Assembly (NCBI GenBank): GCA_042091695.1
Contig: JBELHA010000027.1
Span: forward strand, 1 to 40,488
Length of the DNA: 40,488 nucleotides
DNA from: Flavicella sp042091695
Lineage (GTDB): Bacteria; Bacteroidota; Bacteroidia; Flavobacteriales; Flavobacteriaceae
Direction: 5' to 3'
Of this stretch, positions 18,532-26,507 are shown piece by piece (the stretch's first letter is position 1; every line of letters begins with the position of its first letter). The notes below the pieces were generated by a model. That model saw nothing but the letters and a program-made list of their open reading frames with translations. It was not told where the DNA came from and searched no databases. The translations under genes were made by a program, and so were the position numbers.

Positions 18532-20346
18532 ATGACTATATACTCTAAATATCAAATTTGCATCCTCGTATTGAGCTTTGTATTACTTACAGCTTGTACT
18601 ACAGGGAAGCAAAACACTAAAAATGAAGCAGCTCTAATAGAAAAGAAAGTTGATTCCTTGTTGCAACGCATGACCTTAGAGGAAAAAATTGGTCAGATGT
18701 CACAAGTACGCCATTTTAGTGATATTTCAGCTTCAGATGTGGCTACAAAATTTATAGGTTCAGTAATACATACCGATGGTCCTACACCAGGAAATACCGC
18801 AGCAAAATGGCAAGCAAAATTTATTGCTCTGCAAAAAGAAGCGCTATCTACGCGTTTGGGAATTCCATTGCTATTAGCAGTAGATGCCGTACACGGTCAA
18901 AACACCTTTGATGGGGCTACTATTTTCCCGCATAATATTGGTTTGGGAGCGAGTCACAACCCTAAATTAGTCGAAGAAGTTGCAAGAGTTACGGCGGTTG
19001 AAACACAGGCTACTGGGTTTAATTGGACCTTTTCTCCATGCATTGCTATCCCCTACAACGAAAAATGGGGACGTGTCTACGAAGCATTTTCTGAGAGTAC
19101 TTCGATGACTACGAAAATGGCAAAAGCTTCTGTAAAAGGACACCAAGGCAACTTAAAAAAGAATACAACTGTGTTGGCAACTGCAAAGCATTTTATTGGT
19201 GACGGAGCTACAGACTATGGAAAAGAAGGGGGCAACACTTCCTTGACCGACAAAGAAATTTACGAACGTCTACTTCCCCCCTACACCGCTGCAGTACAAG
19301 AAGGTATTGGTGCGGTCATGGCTTCATTCAACACCCTAAATGAAGTGCCCATGCATGCCCACAAAACCTTGTTGACAGATACGCTAAAAAAAAGTATGAA
19401 CTTTAATGGTATGGTCATTACGGACTGGAAAGGCTATTCTCGGTTTGGTAAGAACAAACTGATCAATGCGGGAATCGACATGGTGATGGCAGTCGATGGA
19501 GATTTGGACTTTTTCCAAAATGGCGTACGAAAAGGTGTTGAAAATAAAAGCATCCCTATCGCACGAATCAACGATGCAGTACGAAGAATATTGCGTCAGA
19601 AATTCCGCCTAGGATTGTTTGAAAACCCATTTCCAGATGCGTCTTTGACCTCGCAAATAGGAAATCTGAAACACAGAGCAATTGCTAGGAAAGCAGTACG
19701 AGAATCCTTGGTCTTGTTAAAAAACAAAAATAAAGCATTGCCACTCGACACAAACACCAAAAAGATAGTCGTTGTTGGCGAGCATGCTAACAATGCCGGA
19801 TTGCAATCTGGTGGCTGGACGTTGCGTTGGCAAGGCGTACAACACACCTACAAGGGAGCTACTACAATCTTACAGGGTATACAACAAGAAGCAAAAGGGG
19901 AAGTAATCTACGACGAAAAAGCCACTGTAGTACACCGAGATGCTGACGTAGCTATTATAGTTGTTGGAGAAACACCTTATGCCGAAATGTTTGGAGATAT
20001 ATCGGAGGAAAACAAAAAATACAGACTTACACTGAGTGACGCACATCAAAAATACGTTGACACCTATACAAAGTTGGGAGTCAAAACCATCGTAGTATTG
20101 GTATCGGGAAGACCCTTGGTCACGAGCAAACAAATCGAGCAGTCGGATGCTTTTGTCGCTGCTTGGCTTCCTGGGTCGGAAGGAAAAGGAATTGCAGAAG
20201 TTTTGTTTGGTGCTTATAATTTCAAAGGAAAACTCCCCCATTCTTGGCCAATATCTGAAGCCAATTACAAGGGTAAATACGGACCTAACTTTTGGGATAC
20301 TAATAACAAACCTTTATTTTCATATGGTTATGGATTGCGTTATTAA
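18532..20346 (+). CDS. GH3-family lipoprotein beta-glucosidase
   Basis: This 604-residue protein has lipid Cys22 (VLLTAC) and the two-domain GH3 layout without an FnIII tail. The TIM-barrel part has MTLEEKIGQM, LLLAVDAVHGQNTF, FSPCIAIPYNEKWGRVYEAF, ATAKHFIGDGATDYG and MVITDWKGY, with Asp298 (TDW) the expected nucleophile. The C-terminal alpha/beta domain has ESLVLLKNKNKALPLD, SGGWTLRWQG and GETPYAE with Glu480 and Glu485. The acid/base in this subtype lies in this region. It is closest to exo-acting beta-glucosidases of the ExoI type and should release glucose from oligosaccharides produced by GH5, GH16 and GH30. CTTGKQN after the cysteine lacks acidic residues, which fits a periplasmic position. 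It is the last gene of the operon and converges on the GH128 gene with 22 bp between the stops. Confidence 0.94.
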   Translation: MTIYSKYQICILVLSFVLLTACTTGKQNTKNEAALIEKKVDSLLQRMTLEEKIGQMSQVRHFSDISASDVATKFIGSVIHTDGPTPGNTAAKWQAKFIALQKEALSTRLGIPLLLAVDAVHGQNTFDGATIFPHNIGLGASHNPKLVEEVARVTAVETQATGFNWTFSPCIAIPYNEKWGRVYEAFSESTSMTTKMAKASVKGHQGNLKKNTTVLATAKHFIGDGATDYGKEGGNTSLTDKEIYERLLPPYTAAVQEGIGAVMASFNTLNEVPMHAHKTLLTDTLKKSMNFNGMVITDWKGYSRFGKNKLINAGIDMVMAVDGDLDFFQNGVRKGVENKSIPIARINDAVRRILRQKFRLGLFENPFPDASLTSQIGNLKHRAIARKAVRESLVLLKNKNKALPLDTNTKKIVVVGEHANNAGLQSGGWTLRWQGVQHTYKGATTILQGIQQEAKGEVIYDEKATVVHRDADVAIIVVGETPYAEMFGDISEENKKYRLTLSDAHQKYVDTYTKLGVKTIVVLVSGRPLVTSKQIEQSDAFVAAWLPGSEGKGIAEVLFGAYNFKGKLPHSWPISEANYKGKYGPNFWDTNNKPLFSYGYGLRY

Positions 20347-20368
20347 TATCTAAAAACTAACAAAAAAC

Positions 20369-21436
20369 CTAATGTATAAACAGTTGTTTGTGATGGCTAC
20401 CGTTTGAAGAAAACAACTGAAAAACATACATACCCTTGGGTAGCGATGAGACATCTATTGTATTTTTTCCTTCGTGTAAATATCCATTTTTTATTTTATT
20501 TCCCAATAGATTCACAATGCTAAATTCAGTAGGATGAGCAATCTCAACGTGAACATATGAAACACATGGATTGGGATACAAGAACACTTGTTGCGTTTCT
20601 TTCAATTGAGAAGCAGCCAAATTATCAGAAGAACTATATGCTGCATAAAAAGCTCCTAAACTTGTGAGTTGATGCGTTTCAGTAATCAAATCCGAAACTG
20701 CTACTTTAGGGTAATTCGGGTGACTTGCATTCGGATCAAACCAAGCATAACGGTGTACATAAGACAAAGCCTCTAGACCTTCTAATACAGCAGTCATAAA
20801 ACCCAAAGCCTCTTGCTCTGAATAGCGGTTGGGTTGATTTACAGTTGCCAAAGGATCCTTGAGCGCAAATTCGGTAATCCATATTGGTTTTTGAAAACGT
20901 CGGTATACTTCTGCCACTAAGTCCAAGAACTTTTGAGCTGTATTTTTATGGTAGATATGAATAGGGATAAAGTCGATACGCAGCCCTTGTGTTGTTGCCT
21001 TTTCCATAAATTCTAGCATCCAAGCATTCAAGGGAGCTGAAGTGGCAGGACTTGAGATAGGAACATTTAAATCCTCAAAAAGAGACCAATACGAAATGGC
21101 TTCATCGACCGTTAAGTTTGCTTGTCCTTCAAGATCCGGTTCGTTAAAGGTCAATACATGGCTTATCTTCGCATCCGCTGCAAGATTGTTTAGGTAACTA
21201 ATACGATCTTGGGTAGCATTACTTTTCCCCCAAACCATTGGTACAAATTGTACCCCTTCAGGATACGAGCTAGAATACTCCCAATTCCAGGAATAATGCC
21301 AAGATGGTTTTAAGGCTTCAAAACGTTCAGACCATGAAGCTTTATAACTCGTATTGAAAGCCACTCCTTTTTTAGAAGCAGGCTCATGTTGCGCCCAAAC
21401 AGTATGAACAACCAATAAAAAAAACAGTAAACGCAT
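20369..21436 (-). CDS. GH128-like beta-1,3-glucanase with T9SS sorting domain
   Basis: The 355-residue protein has a signal peptide (MRLLFFLLVVHTVWAQ) and a compact TIM barrel of the Asl1/GH128 type at about 20-265. Key segments are KKGVAFN, PSWHYSWNWEYS, FVPMVWG, HVLTFNEPD, IHIYHKN, PIWITEFALKD and VHRYAWFDPN. Glu99 in FNEPD is the expected acid/base and Glu189 in WITEF the nucleophile. GH128 enzymes cleave beta-1,3-glucan. A T9SS domain occupies about 283-355 (FLYPNPCVSYVHV to KQLFIH), so the enzyme should act outside the cell. It lies on the opposite strand but tail-to-tail with the beta-glucan operon, so it probably belongs functionally to that locus. It has its own promoter or is read from the rmuC/sulfatase side; rmuC ends 69 bp upstream. 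Confidence 0.88.
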   Translation of the reverse strand: MRLLFFLLVVHTVWAQHEPASKKGVAFNTSYKASWSERFEALKPSWHYSWNWEYSSSYPEGVQFVPMVWGKSNATQDRISYLNNLAADAKISHVLTFNEPDLEGQANLTVDEAISYWSLFEDLNVPISSPATSAPLNAWMLEFMEKATTQGLRIDFIPIHIYHKNTAQKFLDLVAEVYRRFQKPIWITEFALKDPLATVNQPNRYSEQEALGFMTAVLEGLEALSYVHRYAWFDPNASHPNYPKVAVSDLITETHQLTSLGAFYAAYSSSDNLAASQLKETQQVFLYPNPCVSYVHVEIAHPTEFSIVNLLGNKIKNGYLHEGKNTIDVSSLPKGMYVFQLFSSNGSHHKQLFIH

Positions 21437-21505
21437 CGTTTTCAGTAGATTAACCTTATTGCAAAAATAACAATTATAAAATACCTCAAATAGAATGTCA
21501 TTCGT

Positions 21506-23194
21506 TTAATTTAAGTAACCCTTTGCGTCGTCGACCATTCCTTGTGACAATTCCTTTTTATTTTTTATTCCTAGCTCTTTGAGTTTGTCCATCTGAAGTA
21601 CCAAATTATCATTTCCTGTTTTGAGTTTTTTGAAAGCTTCTTGGTGTTTGTTTTGTGCTTTGTCCATATAATCTCCAACGGCATCCAAATCGTTTACAAA
21701 CCCAGCGAACTTGTCATACATTTTAGAACCTCTATCGATAATAGCCTGTACGTTTTTGTTTTGGTATTCTCGTTTCCACAAATCCACAATTAACTTTAAA
21801 GAAGTGATTAGATTTGTAGGGTTTAAAAGTAATATCCTTTTTTCATAGGCATAATTCCATAAATTGGGATCTTTTTGAACCGCAGCAATGTAGGCGGGTT
21901 CACTTGGAATAAAGAGCATTACAAAATCTAAGGCTTTGTCGTAATCATCATAACCTTTGCTACTCAATGCATCGATATGATTTTTAATGGCTTTGACATG
22001 GCCTTCAATGGCAATTTTTCTCGTGGCATCTGTATCCCCGTCTACATATCGTAAAAATGAGTTTAGAGAAACTTTAGAATCAATAACTACATGTCTGTCA
22101 CCTGGGTATTTGATGACAGCATCGGGTCTCATTTTTTTATTTTCGGAATCACTCCTCAGTGCATTTCCATGGTCATCAAACAACTGGTGTTCCATGAAAT
22201 ATTCCTCGTCTTTGCGCAAACCACTTTTTTCTAAGACGCTTTCTAAAATCATTTCTCCCCAACCTCCTTGTGTCTTAGATTCTGTTTTTAAGGCTTGTGT
22301 AAGATTGTGTGCTTCGTCTTTTAGATTTTGATTGAGCTCGTTTAATTTTTTCAACTCCTCACCCAAACTAAACCTTTCTTTTGATTCGTTGGCATACAAT
22401 TCCTCCACTTTTTCTTTAAAACCTTTGAGGTCCTTTTCGAGAGGTTTGATCACATCTCCAAGTGACTTTTCGTGGTCTTTGATAAAGCGCTCGTTATTGT
22501 CTTCTAATATTTTTTGAGAGCTGATTTTAAATTCCTTTTCAAAAGTTTCCTGTAACTGTTGTAAGGCAACTTTTTGACTTTCTAACTTTTCTTGTAAACT
22601 GGTATTTTCTACTTTTAAAGCTGCATTTTCTGATAGATTTTTCAATCGATTTTCTTCGAGTTCCTTTTTAATATCTTGGGTACTATCCAACGCTTCTTGC
22701 ACTCGTTTGAACTGAGATTCGCTGTTTTCCAAGTCGTTTTCTTTGACCGATAGCTGGTTTGTAAGTTGGTGTTTTTCTTCTTGTAGCCCTTCTATTTTCT
22801 CATTGGTCGTAGTGAGATTTTCTGACATTTTTTGCAATTGTTCTCTGAGAGCAGCCGCTTCATTTTTAAGAGTAGCATGTGCCACTTTTAAGTCTGTAAA
22901 TTCTCGTTCTTTGGATGAAAAAGTAGCGCTCTGTTTCAACAATTCCTCTTTGAAATCTTGGACTGCTTTTTTTTGATGGGTTACTTCTGTTTCAAGAACA
23001 GATTTTTCTTGATTCACAGCAGTAATTACATCTTGGAGTTCTTGAATCTGTGTACGGAGCTTTAAATCCAAATCTTTGAATACTTTGGTTTCGTATATAT
23101 TGAGGTCCCCTTTTTTAGAAAACAAAAAATACCCCATTATACCCCCCAATACAATCCCCAGTGCTACAAACACAAACATTCCTAAATATTCCAT
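21506..23194 (-). CDS. rmuC: DNA recombination protein RmuC homologue
   Basis: The 562-residue protein has an N-terminal membrane helix (about 3-25, GMFVFVALGIVLGGIMGYFL), a long coiled coil (about 35-225) and the conserved RmuC nuclease-like domain (about 235-530). Recognisable segments are TQGGWGEMILESVLEKSGLR, MRPDAVIKYPGDRHVVIDSK, DFVMLFIPSEPAYIAAVQKD and RILLLNPTNLITSLKLI. RmuC limits inversions at short repeats and is a housekeeping gene with no known link to glycan use. It interrupts the catabolic genes, with 68-69 bp gaps to same-strand neighbours on both sides. It may mark the ancestral chromosome backbone into which the two catabolic blocks were added, or the sulfatase and GH128 may have joined it secondarily. 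Confidence 0.95.
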   Translation of the reverse strand: MEYLGMFVFVALGIVLGGIMGYFLFSKKGDLNIYETKVFKDLDLKLRTQIQELQDVITAVNQEKSVLETEVTHQKKAVQDFKEELLKQSATFSSKEREFTDLKVAHATLKNEAAALREQLQKMSENLTTTNEKIEGLQEEKHQLTNQLSVKENDLENSESQFKRVQEALDSTQDIKKELEENRLKNLSENAALKVENTSLQEKLESQKVALQQLQETFEKEFKISSQKILEDNNERFIKDHEKSLGDVIKPLEKDLKGFKEKVEELYANESKERFSLGEELKKLNELNQNLKDEAHNLTQALKTESKTQGGWGEMILESVLEKSGLRKDEEYFMEHQLFDDHGNALRSDSENKKMRPDAVIKYPGDRHVVIDSKVSLNSFLRYVDGDTDATRKIAIEGHVKAIKNHIDALSSKGYDDYDKALDFVMLFIPSEPAYIAAVQKDPNLWNYAYEKRILLLNPTNLITSLKLIVDLWKREYQNKNVQAIIDRGSKMYDKFAGFVNDLDAVGDYMDKAQNKHQEAFKKLKTGNDNLVLQMDKLKELGIKNKKELSQGMVDDAKGYLN

Positions 23195-23262
23195 CTTTTT
23201 TTCTTTAGCGTTTCCAACGAAAATACTAAAATAAATTTTTGGGACGCTTGGAAAACAGGGAT

Positions 23263-24771
23263 TTATTTTGAGTAGGAATAGTTGTTTTTAGGATCCGCAA
23301 TAGGTTGTACACCTTTGATTTGCTTGCCCAAACCATTGGGTACTTTTTGAGCTTCTATTATACGTGATTGCAACACAGTGATCAAGGAGTCTTTTTGCTT
23401 TTTATAGCTCGAATCTTCTGCTAGGTTTTTATTTTCAGCAGGATCAAATTTGTGGTCGTAAAGTTCATAAGAGAATCCATCCTTGTCCTTCCATTGGTTC
23501 AAACGATAACGATCTGTTTTTAAGGCATAGCCATGTGCTTTGTAGTTTTTTTTGCGGACATTCAATTCGGTTAGTGCACTATGACGCACCCTTTTTTGAT
23601 CGGTCAACAACAGGGGGGCAAAACTTCTACCGGACACGAATTCAGGCGTTTTCATTCCCACTAACTCCATCAAGGTTGGATAGACATCCACAAGTTCTAC
23701 GGGTGCTTTCCATTTCTGGGTATTGCTGTGGATTCCTGGTCCCGCAACAATCATGGGAATGCGAGTTCCTTGTTCAAATAAGGTTTGTTTTTGCCAATGT
23801 CCTTTTTCTCCCAAATGATAACCGTGATCCGAAGTAAAAACTACAATCGTATTTTTGTCTAATCCTGTTTCTTTCAAGGCATCCAGTACCCTTCCTACTT
23901 GGGCGTCTACAAAACTTGTGGTGGCGTAGTAGGCTTCTTTGATCTCTTTTGCGAGTGGAAGTGGTATGTTCTTTTGTTCTTTTTTGGCTCGCAGTGTCAA
24001 TGCAGCTCCTTTGGGTAAAGCTGCAAGAGTTGCATCAGTGTATTCAGGGATTTCAAAATCTGTCTGCTTGTATAGGTCAAAATAATGATGTGGTGCCACA
24101 AAAGGCACATGTGGTCTATAAAGACCATAAGCCATAAAAAAGGGCTCTTTGCTCTTGGCAAAACGCTTTAAAAAGGCAATAGTTTCAGAAGCTCCAATTC
24201 CATCTGTTTGCTCTGCATCTTCTCCGTCAGAAGACATCCAACTCAAGGTGCCTCCATCGAATTTAGGTTTGAGTTTATGAAGCTTGCTCTCTTCATGCTT
24301 GTCCCGTCCATAAGGATTTACGGTTTGATCCCAAGAAAAGGTATCATCATGACCTGCAGTACCTATATCGCGAGGATTGTGGTAGTGGTAAATTTTCCCA
24401 ACACGTACACTGTGGTATTTTTCTTGTCTAAATTTTTGTCCCATCGTAATCACATCAGGAAGGGTTTGACGCACGTACAATCTATTGCGTTTGGAATTGG
24501 TTTGATCGGGATACAAGCCGGTCATCATTGAAACTCTTGAGGGTCCGCAAAGTGGGTATTGGTTATGAGCATTCCCAAACAAAACACCTTTTTGGGCCAA
24601 TTTGTCAATATGAGGTGTTTGTGCTTGTTTGTCACCATAGGCTCCAATGCTGCAATTCAGATCATCCGCTATTATAAACAACACATTTAGTTTCTCTTTT
24701 TTCTCTTGTGAAAAAGAAGGGTTAAAACAAAATAAACTCACTAAAATAAAATAAAATTGGATCGGATTCAT
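23263..24771 (-). CDS. S1-family sulfatase, iduronate-2-sulfatase-like
   Basis: The 502-residue enzyme has a signal peptide ending near SFSQ at about residue 22. Metal ligands appear in LFIIADDLNC (Asp36, Asp37). The catalytic signature CGPSR has Cys75, which is converted to formylglycine by a maturase not present in this window. Further family segments are PHIDKLAQKGVLFGNAHNQY, VGKIYHYHNP, FFMAYGLYRPHVPFVAP, VVFTSDHGYHLGEKGHWQKQ and RIPMIVAGPG. This is the iduronate-2-sulfatase-like group (S1_7-like by pattern). In marine flavobacteria such enzymes desulfate algal polysaccharides, so true iduronate specificity should not be assumed. It is divergent from the next sulfatase across 205 bp, and rmuC follows it on the same strand after 68 bp. 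Confidence 0.92.
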   Translation of the reverse strand: MNPIQFYFILVSLFCFNPSFSQEKKEKLNVLFIIADDLNCSIGAYGDKQAQTPHIDKLAQKGVLFGNAHNQYPLCGPSRVSMMTGLYPDQTNSKRNRLYVRQTLPDVITMGQKFRQEKYHSVRVGKIYHYHNPRDIGTAGHDDTFSWDQTVNPYGRDKHEESKLHKLKPKFDGGTLSWMSSDGEDAEQTDGIGASETIAFLKRFAKSKEPFFMAYGLYRPHVPFVAPHHYFDLYKQTDFEIPEYTDATLAALPKGAALTLRAKKEQKNIPLPLAKEIKEAYYATTSFVDAQVGRVLDALKETGLDKNTIVVFTSDHGYHLGEKGHWQKQTLFEQGTRIPMIVAGPGIHSNTQKWKAPVELVDVYPTLMELVGMKTPEFVSGRSFAPLLLTDQKRVRHSALTELNVRKKNYKAHGYALKTDRYRLNQWKDKDGFSYELYDHKFDPAENKNLAEDSSYKKQKDSLITVLQSRIIEAQKVPNGLGKQIKGVQPIADPKNNYSYSK

Positions 24772-24799
24772 TTATAAAATAATTTTAATCTAAAACTAT

Positions 24800-24816
24800 A
24801 AAAAAAACAAACAGAA
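24800..24816 (+). promoter_or_regulatory. 17-bp motif shared with the beta-glucan operon control region
   Basis: AAAAAAAACAAACAGAA occurs here between the two divergent sulfatase genes and again, identically, at 4474-4490 between the two direct repeats upstream of the beta-glucan operon. Both copies are followed within about 10 bases by TTGTA. The tract is A-rich, so chance similarity is possible. A shared regulator site is only a suggestion. Confidence 0.3.
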
Positions 24817-24976
24817 CACTTGTATTTATATCGAAAAATGTACAAACATTATCAAAAAGTCATTTGTCTATATAGTACCTACTTTCTAACGAAACAAAAA
24901 ATATTTTGACCTAAAAAAAAAATATCATATCACTTATCTAATTATTTTATTGATAAATTAAGCCATATATACTGAT

Positions 24977-26488
24977 ATGAAAACAGGTACTACACCTTAC
25001 ATTTTTGTGGTTAGACCATTTATTCTAATGGTTTCATTCTTTTTCTTAGCGGCATGCTCTCAAGGTCAAAACTCAGAAATAAAACCCAACTTTTTGTTTG
25101 TATTAGTTGACGACCAACCCTATGATGCCATCGGTTTTATGGGAAGGTACCCCTTTCTAAAAACACCCAATATAGACCAATTGGCAGTAGACGGTGTACA
25201 CTTTGAAAATTTTTTTGTCACCCAATCTATTTGTTCTCCTTCAAGGGCTAGTTTTTTGACGGGTACCTATCCTCACATACACGGTGTCAATCAAAACAAC
25301 CGATACGTAGATCCCGATTGGAAAAGCTATCCTCCCTATCCACTGCTGTTACAGGAAGTCGGATATCAAACAGCTCATATTGGTAAAATCCATATGGCAC
25401 ATCGCAATGGAAAAGCACATATAAGACCTGGTTTTGACTATTGGTATAGTTTCAATGGGCAAGGCGAATACATAGACCCTAAAGTAAACGAAAACGGAAG
25501 AGAATACACCGAAAAAGGATATATCACTGATATTTTAACAGAAAAAACACTGACTTGGTTACAGCAGTATCGAAATCCAAAAAAGCCTTTTTGTCTGCAC
25601 CTTTGGCACAAAGCTGTACACGAAAAACACCTCCCTGCTCCTAGGCATAAAAACTTATACCAAAACAAAGTATTGCCCACCCCTCCTCATGACACACACT
25701 TGGAAACTTTCTCAGGAAAACCAGCATGGCAACGCAAGAAAATGTTTGGCTTTAAGTGGCGTAAGCAAAAAAAAGTCCCCAAAGAACTCGCTATAAAAAA
25801 ATGGCCTATCAACTATCATAAAAACATGCAATTACTTCGAAGTCTAATTGCGATTGATGAATCGCTGGGAGCAATCATAAATACCTTAAACGTTATGGGA
25901 GAACTTGAGAATACAGTTATTATATTCAGCAGTGACAATGGCTATTTCATGGGAGATCACACTTTTAAAGACAAACGTTTGGCTTATGAAAACTCCATGC
26001 GTGTTCCCATGTTGGTTCGTTACCCAAAACTATTCAAACCTAGAAGTAAGATCAAAAAACAATGTCTGAATATCGATGTAGCACCTACTATTTTAGAATT
26101 AGCAGGTGTTAAAAAACCAGCATATATGCAGGGATCTTCTCTCGTTCCTTTGGCAAAAAACCCAAAAGACTACAATTGGAGAAAAGCCATTCTATTTGAA
26201 TATTTCAGAGACGAAGCTTGGCCTTTTGCAGGTCCCAACTTGGTCGCTATTAGGACTGAAAATCACAAATTAGTTGACAATTTTATCATTGAAGATATAG
26301 ACGAACTCTACGATTTGCAGAACGATCCTGGAGAGATGAATAATCTGATAGGAAAACCTACTTACAAAAACCTAGAAAAAAAACTAAGAGACGAATTGGC
26401 ATTTCTTTTAAAAAAATACAAATACAACCCCAAAAGAGATTGGTGGTTACAAGAAGTAAAAGCCTCAAAAACCAACACAACACATTGA
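24977..26488 (+). CDS. S1-family sulfatase lipoprotein, first gene of second SusCD operon
   Basis: The 503-residue protein has a lipobox at Cys27 (FFFLAAC). Metal-binding Asp45 and Asp46 lie in FVLVDDQPYD. The signature CSPSR has Cys86 as the formylglycine precursor, followed by ASFLTGTYPHIHGV. Other family motifs are HIGKIHMAHRNG, PFCLHLWHKAVHE, VIIFSSDNGYFMGDHTFKDK and RVPMLVRYPKLF. Aspects of the N-terminal half resemble glucosamine-6-sulfatase or arylsulfatase groups, but the subfamily and the position of the sulfate removed cannot be told by eye. The C-terminus is basic (YKYNPKRDWWLQEVKASK). SusC starts 19 bp downstream, so it is almost certainly co-transcribed. CSQGQNSE after the lipid site does not strongly predict surface export. 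Confidence 0.9.
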   Translation: MKTGTTPYIFVVRPFILMVSFFFLAACSQGQNSEIKPNFLFVLVDDQPYDAIGFMGRYPFLKTPNIDQLAVDGVHFENFFVTQSICSPSRASFLTGTYPHIHGVNQNNRYVDPDWKSYPPYPLLLQEVGYQTAHIGKIHMAHRNGKAHIRPGFDYWYSFNGQGEYIDPKVNENGREYTEKGYITDILTEKTLTWLQQYRNPKKPFCLHLWHKAVHEKHLPAPRHKNLYQNKVLPTPPHDTHLETFSGKPAWQRKKMFGFKWRKQKKVPKELAIKKWPINYHKNMQLLRSLIAIDESLGAIINTLNVMGELENTVIIFSSDNGYFMGDHTFKDKRLAYENSMRVPMLVRYPKLFKPRSKIKKQCLNIDVAPTILELAGVKKPAYMQGSSLVPLAKNPKDYNWRKAILFEYFRDEAWPFAGPNLVAIRTENHKLVDNFIIEDIDELYDLQNDPGEMNNLIGKPTYKNLEKKLRDELAFLLKKYKYNPKRDWWLQEVKASKTNTTH

Positions 26489-26507
26489 GTTTTAAAAAAT
26501 ATATTAG

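Noticed and set aside
24897..24910. TATTTTG as a promoter -7 element for the sulfatase at 24977
   Set aside because: It is one base short of TAnnTTTG spacing and has no suitable -33 TTG upstream; in such AT-rich DNA it is not distinguishable from chance.
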